Shown here one piece after another: positions 53,885-63,110 of a stretch of DNA of 64,000 bases. Position 1 is the stretch's first letter. Every line of letters begins with the position of its first letter. This DNA comes from Streptomyces antimycoticus (GTDB taxonomy: Bacteria > Actinomycetota > Actinomycetes > Streptomycetales > Streptomycetaceae). A model generated the notes under the pieces. That model saw nothing but the letters and a program-made list of their open reading frames with translations, was not told the DNA's origin and made no database searches. The translations under genes were made by a program, and so were the position numbers. The stretch lies in NCBI RefSeq assembly GCF_005405925.1, contig NZ_BJHV01000001.1:10168001-10232000 (forward strand), in the 5' to 3' direction.

Positions 53885-55786
53885 TCAGGGACGGTCGCAG
53901 GTCGACAGGCCCGGCCGCCAGCGGCAGGCGATGGCGGCGAACCCGCCGTCCGCCGTCACCGGCACGGACAGCGTCTGCCCGCCGCGCACCACCGTGGGCG
54001 TGCGGACCAGACCGTCCGGGCCGTCCAGGAGCAGATCGACGAGCCAGCGGCCCGGCTCCAGCCGCAGCGGCACCTCGGCGGTGTGCGCGGGGCCGGTGAA
54101 CGTACCGCCGATGAACCACCGCGAGCCGCTGGCGCGGGCGAGCACCGCGCTCTCACCGGGCCGCCCCGTCAGCAGCCGGGTGCGGTCCCAGGTGGCGGGG
54201 ATCTGCTCCAGGAAGCGACGGGCGAGCGGACGGGCGTCATAGGACTCCGGGGTGCCCGCCAGGTCCTGGATACCGGACTCGTAGAGCACCGACAGGCCGA
54301 CTTCCCCCGCGTCCGAACCCGCGTTGGGGCGCTCGGCCCGGTGGAAGGCCCCGGGGGTGAAGTCCATGGAGCCGATGACATTGCGGGTGAAGGGCAGCGT
54401 CGCCAGATGCTGCGGGGTGTTGGTCCGCTTCTCCTCGCCGTTCACCCCCTCCATCGACATCACCTGCGGCCAGGTGCGCTGGATGCCCTTGGGGATCGTC
54501 GAGCCGTGGAAGTTGACGAGCAGATGGTGGTCCGCGGTGGCCTTGAGGATCTCGTCGTACCAGCGCAGCGTCTCCTGGGCCTCGGAGTCCATGAAGTCGA
54601 TCTTCACGCCCTTCACCCCCCACTTCTCCAGCGTGGGCAGCCACAGCTCGCGCTCCTCTGCGGTGTCGAGGTCGCGGTGGTGGATCCAGACCTGGATGCC
54701 CACATGGCGCTCGCGTGCGTAGTCCACGAGCTGCGGAATCCAGCTGTTGCGCGGCCAGTCGGGATCGGTGACATCCCACTGGTCGGGGTCGAAGTACCAG
54801 CCCGCGTCCACCACCACATACGGCCAGCCGCGCTGGGTCGCGTAGTCCACGTACCCCTTCTGTATCGACAGGCTCTGCCCGGCCGGCCTGCCGCCCGCGA
54901 GCCAGGTCCACAGCGCGGGCCCGGGCCGGATCCACGAGGTGTCGGCGACCCGCGACGCGGGTGCCAGATCGTCGGTGAAGGTGGACTGGGTGACGGTCGC
55001 CAGATCGCCCACGATCATCGCGCGCCAGGGTGTGCTGAGCGGTCCGCCGGAGGCGACCCGCTGGTCCCAGAGCCCGATGCGGTACGTGGGCTGCCCCTGC
55101 TGATGGATCAGCCGGGCGGCGGAGTAGCGGCCGCTGAGATCCGACTCGGCGATCAGGGCGTAGCCGCCCGCCGTCTCGAAGAGCGCCTGGGACATGTACT
55201 CACCGGTGGGCGCGGTCGCCGCGGTGTACTCCTTGAACAGGTTCTCGTTGTCCTTGCGGTAGTCGCCCAGCCACGCGGCCGCGTCCGCAGGCAGGGTGAA
55301 GGCCGAGGTCTCGCCGAGGACATCGCCACTGCCGGAGGGCAGGACATAGCGATAGGCGACCCCGTCGTCCGAGACTCGCACCACGAGGTCCAGCCGGGCG
55401 CTTGCGCTGCCCCGGAATTGGAAGCGGGTCTCGGTCATCCGCGCCGTGCGCGAGCGCTCCTTGCCGACCGTCGAGCGGTAGCGCTCCACGACGGTGCGGT
55501 CGTGGCGCCCCAGATAGCGCAGCCCGTGCGACAGATCCGCCCGTTCGGTGACGATGCCCACGGGCGAGGGCTCGACCACCGTCCGTCCGCCCCGGGACAC
55601 GTGGAGCGTCAGCGCTCCCGAGGCTCCGTCGAGCCGCAGCTGCGCGAGAGGACCGGAATGGGGTGAGGGGCCGCGCACGGTCCAGGCGGAGTCCTTCGCC
55701 TGCGCGGGCCCGGTGATGAAGAGCGTCATGGCCAGGACGCCGCAGAGCAGAAATGCCACAGCGGAGCGTCGGTAAGATCTCGGCAT
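53885..55786 (-). CDS. Secreted GH97 alpha-glycosidase
   Basis: 633 residues. Sec signal AVAFLLCGVLAMTLFITGPA ending near AQA-KDS. The N-terminal beta-supersandwich (about 35-290) is followed by a TIM barrel: YVVVDAGWYFDPDQWDVTD, GIQVWIHHRDLDT, GVKGVKIDFMDSEAQ with the Asp position used as nucleophile in retaining GH97 enzymes, and LVNFHGSTIPKG. C-terminal beta domain: FIGGTFTGPAHTAEVPLRLE. Either alpha-glucosidase or alpha-galactosidase; the KIDFMDS form favours the retaining branch. Confidence 0.92.
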   Translation of the reverse strand: MPRSYRRSAVAFLLCGVLAMTLFITGPAQAKDSAWTVRGPSPHSGPLAQLRLDGASGALTLHVSRGGRTVVEPSPVGIVTERADLSHGLRYLGRHDRTVVERYRSTVGKERSRTARMTETRFQFRGSASARLDLVVRVSDDGVAYRYVLPSGSGDVLGETSAFTLPADAAAWLGDYRKDNENLFKEYTAATAPTGEYMSQALFETAGGYALIAESDLSGRYSAARLIHQQGQPTYRIGLWDQRVASGGPLSTPWRAMIVGDLATVTQSTFTDDLAPASRVADTSWIRPGPALWTWLAGGRPAGQSLSIQKGYVDYATQRGWPYVVVDAGWYFDPDQWDVTDPDWPRNSWIPQLVDYARERHVGIQVWIHHRDLDTAEERELWLPTLEKWGVKGVKIDFMDSEAQETLRWYDEILKATADHHLLVNFHGSTIPKGIQRTWPQVMSMEGVNGEEKRTNTPQHLATLPFTRNVIGSMDFTPGAFHRAERPNAGSDAGEVGLSVLYESGIQDLAGTPESYDARPLARRFLEQIPATWDRTRLLTGRPGESAVLARASGSRWFIGGTFTGPAHTAEVPLRLEPGRWLVDLLLDGPDGLVRTPTVVRGGQTLSVPVTADGGFAAIACRWRPGLSTCDRP

Positions 55787-55875
55787 TGTTGCCTCCCGAG
55801 GCGGATACGTTACCGAGTCATCCGATAACTGGGGAGGGGTCGGGCAGCATTACGCCCCATCAAGGATCGTTGGTG

Positions 55876-55889
55876 TCCGATAGATCGGA
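55876..55889. promoter_or_regulatory. Palindrome TCCGAT-ag-ATCGGA upstream of GH97
   Basis: Perfect 6-base arms 90 bases upstream of the GH97 start and 90 bases before the small zinc-ribbon gene, in their divergent region. Possible operator; no regulator gene is adjacent. Confidence 0.35.
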
Positions 55890-55978
55890 TCTATGACCGG
55901 ACCGCTTCCCGGGACGGAGCCACGGGTGGAGGGTCGGAGGATGGACCCGCGTACGGTCCGGACAGGGAGGCGCACACG

Positions 55979-56185
55979 ATGAGCGGCACGGCTCGACCCG
56001 GCGACCCGGACCGGGAGACGGCGAACCGGGAGACCGCGGACCGGCAGAAGGCGGACCCGGCGCCCGCCGAGCCCGAGGGCGGGGAGTCCGCCTGCTGGCT
56101 GGATCGGGTCTGCGCCGACTGCGGCGCGATCCAGGACACCGCGCGCTTCGCCCGCTGTGCGCGCTGCGGAGCGCCCAGGGAGTGA
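55979..56185 (+). CDS. Small zinc-ribbon-like protein
   Basis: 68 residues; ATG with GGGAGG upstream. A hydrophilic Glu/Arg/Asp-rich N-terminus (RETANRETADRQKADPAP) leads to two CxxC knuckles, CADCG and CARCG, separated by 13 residues, so one zinc is likely bound. Function unknown; a small nucleic-acid or protein-interaction module. The following 169 bases (56186-56354) contain no gene. Confidence 0.65.
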   Translation: MSGTARPGDPDRETANRETADRQKADPAPAEPEGGESACWLDRVCADCGAIQDTARFARCARCGAPRE

Positions 56186-56354
56186 GCACACGGGGCGCCC
56201 CGCCCGCCCCCGGTGCCCAACTCCCTTGGACAGCCCACCAGGTACGGTCTGATCATGACCGCCGGAGCGCGGGTGCCGGCCGCCAAAGACCGCGGCCGCC
56301 GTACCCCGCCCGGACGACCCACGGCATCACGGACCAACGGGGGGCTTCGCCGTC

Positions 56355-58331
56355 GTGTTCTCCACCTCCACCTCCGCCCCGCCGACCCCCTCGGGGGCGG
56401 CCCATATGGTCGTGTGCGGTGACGACGCGCTCGCCCACCGCCTCGCCGCCGAGCTCCACTTCGTCTACCGGACACGGGTGACGGTCGTCATCCCCGGCGG
56501 CGCCCCCTTGGCGGACCCGGCCGGGCAGCGCGTGGCCGGATGGCGGTCGGGCGGCCGTACCTCCGCGCTCTTCGGCCGGTTCAGCGCGGCCGTTGGACGG
56601 GTCCCGCTGCCCCGGCAGACCGCGGATGACCCTGCTCCGGACGGGGCAGTGCGGGTCATGGAGGTCCCGGCGCTCGACGAAGAGGTGCTGACCGAGGCGG
56701 GTGCGGAGCACGCGACGGCGCTGGCCCTGGTCCATGACGACGACGAGGCCAATATCCACGCCGCCCTCCGCGCCCGCCGCCTCAACCCCCGGCTGCGGCT
56801 GGTGATCCGGCTCTACAACCGCAAGCTGGGCCAGCATCTGGAGGAACTCCTCGACGAGGCGGCGCGGGTGGCCGATCCCGGTATGGACCCGGCGGAGCTG
56901 GACGCCACCACCACCGTACTGTCGGACGCCGACACCGCGGCCCCGGCCCTGGCGGCCACCGCCGTCGCGGGCACCAGCAAAGTCCTCCAGGCCGACGGGC
57001 TGCTGCTGCGCGCGGCCGAGCGCACCCCGCCCGGCCCCGACGAGGTGGCCCGCCCTGGGCTGTGCACTCTCGCCCTGCTCTCGTCCACCACCAGCGACCC
57101 CGGCGGCAGCGAGGGCTCCGACAGCAGCGGGGACGAAGGGCCCAAGCTGCTGCCCGGAGACGAGGAAGTGGCCGCCGCCACCGGGCGCGACACGGTGGTG
57201 CTCGAGGCCGTCTCCGCCACCGGCCCACCGCAGCCGCCACGGCGGCTCGGCACCCGCAGACTGCCCCTCGCCTCGCTGTTCTCCCGCCGACTGCGCTGGT
57301 CCGTCGCCGGAATGGCGATCGCAGTCCTCGCCCTCACCATCGCCTCCTGGCAGCTCACCGGTGCCGGTCTGCTCCGCGCCGCCTACCTCACGGTGCTCGA
57401 TGTGCTGGCGATCGACGACCCGGCGCTGGACGAGCCGACCGGACGCAAGGTCCTCCAACTGCTGTCCGGGCTGACCGGACTGCTGATGCTGCCCGTCCTG
57501 GTGGCCGCCGCGCTCGAAGCGCTGGGCACCTTCCGCACCGCCTCCGCGCTGCGCCGCCCTCCGCGCGGCCTCTCCGGCCATGTCGTGCTGCTCGGGCTCG
57601 GCAAGGTCGGCACCCGGGTCCTGGCCAGACTCCGGGAGATGGACATCCCCGTGGTGTGCGTGGAGGAGGACCCCGGGGCGCGCGGCATCCCGCTGGCCCG
57701 CAGGCTGGGGGTGCCGACGGTCATCGGCGATGTCACCCAGGAGGGCGTCCTGGAGGCCGCCAAGATCCAGCGGGCACACTCCCTGCTCGCCCTGACCAGC
57801 GTCGACACCACCAACCTGGAAGCGACGCTGTACGCCCGCTCGGTCAAGCCCCGGCTGCGGGTGGCGCTGCGCCTGTACGACGACCGTTTCGCCACCGCCG
57901 TCTACCGCACGCTGCGCGCGGCGCATCCGCGGGCCCTCACCCGCAGCCGCAGCGTCTCCAGCCTGGCGGCCCCGGCGTTCGCGGGGGCGATGATGGGGCG
58001 TCAGATCCTGGGCGCCATACCGGTCGAGCGCAGGGTGCTGCTCTTCGCCGCCCTGCATGTCGCCGGGCATCCGCAACTGGAGGGGCGCACCGTCGCCGAG
58101 GCGTTCGCACCGGGCGCCTGGCGGGTGATCGCGCTGGACGCGGCGGAACCCGCCGACCGGCAACGCGACCTCGCCGCGGCGCCTCGTTACGACGGCGCCA
58201 CCCAGGAGCCCGCCCTGGTGTGGGATCTGCACCCCGGCTATGTCCTGCGGCCGTACGACCGCGTGGTGCTGGCGGCCACCCGCCAGGGCCTGGGCGAAAT
58301 CCTCGCGGGGGCGGCGGCCCACCGCAACTGA
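56355..58331 (+). CDS. Membrane protein with two TrkA-N/RCK nucleotide-binding domains
   Basis: 658 residues from GTG. An N-terminal TrkA-N-like domain (MVVCGDDALAHRLAAELH, ATALALVHDDDEANIHAALR) is followed by a long variable loop, then two membrane regions (WSVAGMAIAVLALTIASWQL; GLTGLLMLPVLVAAALEAL) that resemble an ion-channel pore pair, and a second TrkA-N domain with intact HVVLLGLGKVGTRVLARLRE. A TrkA-C-like part follows. The TM-RCK arrangement suggests a CastorPollux- or potassium-channel-like protein, but no TVGYG filter is visible between the helices. Confidence 0.82.
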   Translation: MFSTSTSAPPTPSGAAHMVVCGDDALAHRLAAELHFVYRTRVTVVIPGGAPLADPAGQRVAGWRSGGRTSALFGRFSAAVGRVPLPRQTADDPAPDGAVRVMEVPALDEEVLTEAGAEHATALALVHDDDEANIHAALRARRLNPRLRLVIRLYNRKLGQHLEELLDEAARVADPGMDPAELDATTTVLSDADTAAPALAATAVAGTSKVLQADGLLLRAAERTPPGPDEVARPGLCTLALLSSTTSDPGGSEGSDSSGDEGPKLLPGDEEVAAATGRDTVVLEAVSATGPPQPPRRLGTRRLPLASLFSRRLRWSVAGMAIAVLALTIASWQLTGAGLLRAAYLTVLDVLAIDDPALDEPTGRKVLQLLSGLTGLLMLPVLVAAALEALGTFRTASALRRPPRGLSGHVVLLGLGKVGTRVLARLREMDIPVVCVEEDPGARGIPLARRLGVPTVIGDVTQEGVLEAAKIQRAHSLLALTSVDTTNLEATLYARSVKPRLRVALRLYDDRFATAVYRTLRAAHPRALTRSRSVSSLAAPAFAGAMMGRQILGAIPVERRVLLFAALHVAGHPQLEGRTVAEAFAPGAWRVIALDAAEPADRQRDLAAAPRYDGATQEPALVWDLHPGYVLRPYDRVVLAATRQGLGEILAGAAAHRN

Positions 58332-58404
58332 CGTCGAACCGCCCGTGGCGCTCCCGGGAGCGGGGGCCACATCGTGCGGCGGTGCCCGGGATGCGATGAT
58401 GCCG

Positions 58405-58564
58405 GGCGACAAAGGCGACGGCGGAACGAGGAAGCCGGTGTGAATCCGGCGCGGTGCCGCCACTGTGATCGGCGAGCGGATCCCGAACAGCCACTGCCCG
58501 TACACGCGGGTGGGAAGGCCGGGACGAGCATCGACCCGAGAGCCAGGAGACTCACGCGGTCGCC
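58405..58564 (+). ncRNA. Cobalamin riboswitch
   Basis: The conserved order is visible: GGAACGAGGAAGCCGGTG, GAATCCGGCGCGGTGCC, GCCACTGTGATC, then GGGAAGGCC and the B12 box AGCCAGGAGACTCAC (58541-58555). The ends GGCGAC and GTCGCC can pair as P1. It precedes a 2Fe-2S ferredoxin-like gene, so adenosylcobalamin likely represses that gene, as in cobalt-uptake operons. Confidence 0.93.
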
Positions 58565-58604
58565 TCCTCGACGGAAAACCGGGGCGGACTTCCCCGGAGG
58601 AGGG
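58561..58604 (+). promoter_or_regulatory. Riboswitch expression platform sequestering the ribosome binding site
   Basis: CCGGGG (58579-58584) and CCCCGG (58592-58597) form a 6-bp stem whose right arm runs into the Shine-Dalgarno GGAGGAGGG (58596-58604). CGCCTCCTC at 58561-58569 is nearly complementary to the same Shine-Dalgarno, giving an alternative pairing. Control is probably translational. Confidence 0.65.
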
Positions 58605-58613
58605 CGATGCGCC

Positions 58614-58997
58614 ATGTCTGTCAGGCCGACCGACCCGGTGCCATGCCGGGTGACCGTATGCCGGGACTGCTGCTGCGGCAGCACCAAGGTGACCGGAATC
58701 GACCATGCGGCACAGGTCGCGCGGCTCCGTGAGGAGGTGCCCGTACGCGTCTCCGCGTGTCTGGACGTCTGCGATCAGGCCAATGTGATCGTGGTGCAGC
58801 CATCGGCGGCCGGACGTGCCGCCGGGGGCAGGCCGGTGTGGCTCGGCCTGGTCAACGACCCGGATGCGACAGAGGACATCGTGGCCTGGGCCACGGCGGG
58901 CGGCCCCGGTGTGGCACCGCTGCCCGACATCCTCGATCTGTACGCCGTCTCGCCACGGCGGCGCGCCTCGCCGGAGCCGTCATCCGGCGGGCGCTGA
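58614..58997 (+). CDS. Thioredoxin-like 2Fe-2S ferredoxin protein under B12 control
   Basis: 127 residues; ATG 9 bases after GGAGGAGGG. The Cys pattern of thioredoxin-fold 2Fe-2S proteins is present: VTVCRDCCCGSTKV near the start and SACLDVCDQANVIVVQP 35 residues on. The middle predicts a small alpha/beta fold. Proteins of this type accompany CbtAB cobalt transporters in actinobacteria. Here no CbtA/CbtB gene is next to it within the window; the following gene is an FAD dehydrogenase 156 bases on. Confidence 0.8.
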   Translation: MSVRPTDPVPCRVTVCRDCCCGSTKVTGIDHAAQVARLREEVPVRVSACLDVCDQANVIVVQPSAAGRAAGGRPVWLGLVNDPDATEDIVAWATAGGPGVAPLPDILDLYAVSPRRRASPEPSSGGR

Positions 58998-59072
58998 ACC
59001 GTCGAAGTTCCCTGCGGTATACGGGAGTTGCTCATTGGGGGCAGGAGTCTGGCGGGCCCGCACCCGGTGGGC

Positions 59073-59104
59073 TACCGTCGGTAACACGTTGCCGTCGCGG
59101 CAAC
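59073..59104. promoter_or_regulatory. Two palindromes upstream of the FAD dehydrogenase
   Basis: TACCGTCGGTA (59073-59083) is a perfect 11-base palindrome of the TACCG/CGGTA type used by several TetR regulators. GTTGCCG-tcg-CGGCAAC (59088-59104) is a perfect 7-base stem right after it. Both lie 50-80 bases before the dehydrogenase start. Confidence 0.5.
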
Positions 59105-59153
59105 CCCCTTCGCATCTCCCGCACCCTCCGAACCCCCTTCCGGAAGGCAGCCC

Positions 59154-60958
59154 ATGGAGAACTCCACAGAGAATGCCGCCTCGCTTGCCGGGATCAGCCG
59201 CCGCCGCGCCCTGACGGCGGCGGGTGGTGTGCTCGCCGGCGCCGCGCTCGCCCAGGCGGCGGGCCCGGCCTTCGCCGCCTCCGGGGCGTCCTCGGACGCG
59301 GACGCCATCGTGGTCGGCGGCGGGCTCGCCGGGCTGGTCGCCACGGCGGAACTGGCGGCCGCGGGACGCAAGGTGCTCCTCCTCGACCAGGAGCCCGAGA
59401 GCAACCTCGGCGGCCAGGCGTTCTGGTCCTTCGGCGGCCTGTTCTTCGTCAATTCCGAGGAACAGCGGCTGATGGGCATCAAGGACTCCCACGAACTGGC
59501 CTGGCAGGACTGGCTCGGCACGGCAGGCTTCGACCGCGGCGTCTCCGATCCCGGCGGCCAGGATTACTGGGCCCGCAAATGGGCCGAGGCGTACGTGGAC
59601 TTCGCGGCCGAGGAGAAGCGGTCCTGGCTGCACGGGCTCGGCGTGCAGTGGTTCCCGATCGTCGGCTGGGCCGAGCGCGGCGGCGGCCTCGCGGACGGGC
59701 ACGGCAACTCGGTGCCGCGTTTCCATGTCACCTGGGGCACCGGTCCGGCGGTGGTCGAGCCGTTCGAGAAGAAGGTGCGGGCCGCCGCGAAGGACGGGCG
59801 GGTGACCTTCAAGTTCCGGCACCGGGTGGATGATCTGGTGGTCACCGGCGGTGCCGTCACCGGGGTCAGCGGCGCGATCCTGGAGCCGAGCGACGCCGCC
59901 CGCGGCAAGCCCACCTCGCGTACCGTGGTCGGCCACTTCGAGCTCAGCGCCCCGGTGGTGATCGTCACCTCGGGCGGTATCGGCGCCAACCACGATCTCG
60001 TGCGGCGGAACTGGCCCGACCGGCTCGGCTCACCGCCGAAGTTCATGGTCACCGGCGTCCCGGCGTATGTGGACGGCCGGATGCTCGCGATCACCGAGAA
60101 GGCGGGCGGACGGATCGTCAACCCCGACCGCATGTGGCACTACACCGAGGGCCTCAGAAACTACGACCCGATCTGGCCGGGCCACGGCATCCGGATTCTG
60201 CCGGGCCCCTCGTCGATGTGGTTCGACGCGAAGGGCAAGCGCTTCTCCACCCCCGACATCCCGGGCTACGACACCCTGCACACCCTCGGGACGATCACCG
60301 CCACCGGCTATGACTACTCCTGGTTCGTCACCACCCAGAAGATCATCGCCAAGGAGTTCGCGCTCTCGGGCTCCGAGCAGAACCCGGACCTGACCAACAA
60401 GGACATCCTGCAGCTCCTCTCCCGTATCTGGCAGACACCCGAGCCGATCCAGCGGTTCCGGGACAAGGGCGAGGACTTCGTCGTCGCCAACACCCTGCCC
60501 CAACTGGTCGCGGGCATGAACAAGTTGACCGGCGACAACCTGATCGACCTGGCGGACCTCACCCGGCAGATCGAGGCCCGCGACCGCGAGATCGCCAACC
60601 CGTACACCAAGGACGTCCAGGTCATGGGCATCCGCAACGCGCTCGCCTACCCCGGGACACGCTCAGCCGCACCGCCTCCGCGCACCGGATCCTGGACCCG
60701 TCCGCCGGACCCCTGATCGCCGTGCGCCTCAACATCCTCACCCGCAAGACCCTCGGCGGCCTCCAGACCGACCTCACCGGGCGCGTCCTGGACGCCTCCG
60801 GCAACCCGATCACCGGTCTGTACGCGGCCGGTGAGGTCTCGGGCTTCGGCGGCGGGGGAGTGCACGGCTACCGCTCCCTGGAGGGCACCTTCCTCGGCGG
60901 CTGCCTGTTCTCGGGTCGCGCCGCGGGCCGTGCGGCGGCGGCCGCGACCGCGACCTGA
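59154..60958 (+). CDS. Tat-exported FAD-binding dehydrogenase (KstD/flavocytochrome c type), frameshifted in this sequence
   Basis: About 600 residues when two frames are joined. Twin-arginine signal SRRRALTAAGGVLAGAALAQ, then the FAD dinucleotide fold ADAIVVGGGLAGLVATAELA and GGQAFWSFGG. The first frame runs to RNALAYPGTRSA; the C-terminal FAD part (VRLNILTRKTLGGLQTDLTG, GLYAAGEVSGFGGGGVHGYR) is in another frame. Adding one G to GGG at 60654-60656 joins them. Homologues reduce or dehydrogenate C=C bonds of steroid-like or carboxylate substrates; the substrate here is unknown. Confidence 0.87.
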
Positions 60959-61071
60959 ACCGGCGGGCGCGGCGGCGGTGGCGCACCGGGCACATGGCAG
61001 ACTCCTCCTGCGGTCCGCGGGTGGCCGGGAGCATCCCCGGCCCGTCAAGTCGCTGGGGCAGGGGAGGGCGC

Positions 61072-61413
61072 ATGGGCGGGGACGATCCGCATATCCATGT
61101 CGAGTCGAAGGTGGTCCGAGGCGTCGCCGCCGTCCGCAACATGATGGCGTCCACATTCGGGCTGGCCGGTGACCTGCCGAGCCGCATCGCCACCGGATGC
61201 GGGCTGCGGGCGCCGTACGCGATGACCTCTCCGCGGCCGGAGAACGTCACCTGCCTTGCCTGCCGTGAGTACGCGCGGCTGGAGCATCTGCGCTTCGCGG
61301 ACGAGCTCGAACGGCTGGGGCGGATTCCCGGATCGACCATCAGCACGGACCAGGCGAAGCTGGCCGCGGACCGGCATCGCGACCTCGCGAAGCGGTTTTC
61401 CGCCGCGGAGTGA
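61072..61413 (+). CDS. Conserved small protein with CxxC, unknown function
   Basis: 113 residues from an ATG with GGGGAGGG upstream; the frame extends upstream to 60994. The middle TGCGLRAPYAMTSPRPENVTC continues to LACREYARLEHLRFADELER: a Cys pair CLAC plus an earlier Cys could bind a metal. The C-terminus is a charged helix (DRHRDLAKRFSA). No family recognised. Confidence 0.55.
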   Translation: MGGDDPHIHVESKVVRGVAAVRNMMASTFGLAGDLPSRIATGCGLRAPYAMTSPRPENVTCLACREYARLEHLRFADELERLGRIPGSTISTDQAKLAADRHRDLAKRFSAAE

Positions 61414-61466
61414 GGGGGCGGGCGGCACAGCGTTCGCCGCCCGGCCCCGCCCGTCGACGGAGGTCG

Positions 61467-62486
61467 CTACGGCACCCGCCCGGGGTCCGAGCGAGCAACG
61501 GCGTGCTGCGCCGCTGTGCGCTGTGGCGGCGTCACGCCTTCCGGCCGCTGCCGGCGCCGCCCGGAGACGGCTGTGGGAGCGGTGAGGACGGCCAGGCAGG
61601 CGAGGACGAGCGCGATGCCGGTCCAGCCGACGGCGGGGAGGCGTTCGCCGATGACCAGCACGGCGAGGACGGCGGCGACGGCCGGTTCGAGCAGGGAGAG
61701 CGTGGTCGCCGTACTCGCGGGCACGTGCGCCAGTCCCCAGCCGAACAGGAGGTAGCCGGTGAACATGGGCACCACCGCCATGTAGGCACCGACGGCCATA
61801 GTGGACCCGGAGTCGAGCAGCGGCGCGCCGGTGACCAGGAGGACGGGCACGAGGAGCAGTCCGCCCAGGCCGAACACCGCGCCCATCGCCGCGCGGGAGG
61901 CGATGCCGTGGGTGATCAGCCGGTGCGCCGCCCAGGAGTAGAGGGCGTAGGTCGTGGCCGCGATGAGGCCCAGCCCCACGCCGAGCATCGTGGCGGCCAT
62001 GGATAGCTGCCCCCGGTCGCCGGGGTCCTGAGTGGCTTGGGCCGCGCACAGCATGAGGGTGCCCAGGAGGCCGAGGGCGGCGCCGAGTGTCCAGCGGCGC
62101 GTCAGCCGGCGCCGGTCCATGACGCGTTCGATCACGGCTGAGGCCAGTGGCGCCATGCCGATCGAGACCACGGTCCCCACCGCCACTCCGGCCAGGTGCA
62201 TCGAGCTGTAGAACGCCAGGGGGTAGACCGCCACCGCGGACGCGCCGAGCAGTACGGTGCCGCGCCGCGCACGCAGCCGCGGGGCCTGACGGGCGATGCG
62301 GGGGGCCGCGACCAGGGCTTGGAGCAGCCCGCCCAGGCCCATGGCGACGGCGCCGATGGCGAGAGGCCCGACGTCCGGGGCGAAGGTCGCCGCGGTGCCG
62401 GTGGTGCCCCACAGCAGGGACGCGGCGAGCACACACAACGATCCGGCGCCCGCCGAACGGGCGCCGTGTCCGGTGGGCCGCCTCAC
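61467..62486 (-). CDS. EamA/DMT-family transporter
   Basis: 339 residues, about ten membrane segments in two EamA halves (SLCVLAASLLWGTTGTAATF; GVGLGLIAATTYALYSWAAH), with the conserved EP near the end of each half (SLLEPAVAAVLAVLVIGE). GTG start overlapping the TetR stop (GTGA). RhaT/YdcZ-like metabolite or drug exporter, cotranscribed with and probably controlled by TetR. Confidence 0.9.
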   Translation of the reverse strand: MRRPTGHGARSAGAGSLCVLAASLLWGTTGTAATFAPDVGPLAIGAVAMGLGGLLQALVAAPRIARQAPRLRARRGTVLLGASAVAVYPLAFYSSMHLAGVAVGTVVSIGMAPLASAVIERVMDRRRLTRRWTLGAALGLLGTLMLCAAQATQDPGDRGQLSMAATMLGVGLGLIAATTYALYSWAAHRLITHGIASRAAMGAVFGLGGLLLVPVLLVTGAPLLDSGSTMAVGAYMAVVPMFTGYLLFGWGLAHVPASTATTLSLLEPAVAAVLAVLVIGERLPAVGWTGIALVLACLAVLTAPTAVSGRRRQRPEGVTPPQRTAAQHAVARSDPGRVP

Positions 62487-63097
62487 AGCCTGTCCAGCAG
62501 GGCCGCCGCCATCGCGCGGGCGTGCCGCAGTCGGCTGCCGTCGCCTTCCAGCCCGGCCCGCGCCATCGCGCCCTCCAGCAGGAACGACAGGTGCTCCGCC
62601 ATGGTGCGCACGTCTTCGGGGCGCTCGGGCAGCAGTTTTTCGAGGTGCCCGGCGATCAGGCGCTCGACCTGCTCCTTGTGGCGGCGTACGACACTCCGCC
62701 CCTTGTCTCCGGCCGGCAGCTCGGCGGCCGCGTTGAGCAGGCCGCAGCCGCGAAAGCCGCGCTCGTAGGCGAACGCCGCGTGATCGGCGTAGGCGTCGAA
62801 GGCCGCGAGGACGCCGTCACGGGGGTTCTGGGCCTGCTCCAGCCGTGAGGTGTACAGCGCGATCCACTCCTCGTGCCGGGCATCGAGATAGGCCCTGACG
62901 AGATCGGACTTGGAGGAGAAGTTGTTGTACAGGCTCATCTTCGCCACGCCGGCTTCGGTGGTGATCGTGTCGATTCCGGTCGCCGTCACGCCGTCGGCGT
63001 AGAAGCGCCGCGCGGCGGCCGCCAGCAGGCGCTCCCGGGCCGGCCTCCGCCTTCCGGGGTCCGTCGTCCTCGTACCGGTCTCACTCATCGCATGCAT
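62483..63097 (-). CDS. TetR-family transcriptional regulator
   Basis: 204 residues. HTH: RERLLAAAARRFYADGVTAT, GIDTITTEAGVAKMSLYNNF, then SSKSDLVRAYLDARHEEW. This matches regulators that control drug or metabolite exporters. It is the first gene of an operon with the EamA transporter. A strong palindrome lies 14 bases upstream of its start. Confidence 0.92.
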   Translation of the reverse strand: MHAMSETGTRTTDPGRRRPARERLLAAAARRFYADGVTATGIDTITTEAGVAKMSLYNNFSSKSDLVRAYLDARHEEWIALYTSRLEQAQNPRDGVLAAFDAYADHAAFAYERGFRGCGLLNAAAELPAGDKGRSVVRRHKEQVERLIAGHLEKLLPERPEDVRTMAEHLSFLLEGAMARAGLEGDGSRLRHARAMAAALLDRL

Positions 63098-63110
63098 CCC
63101 GACAGATTAG

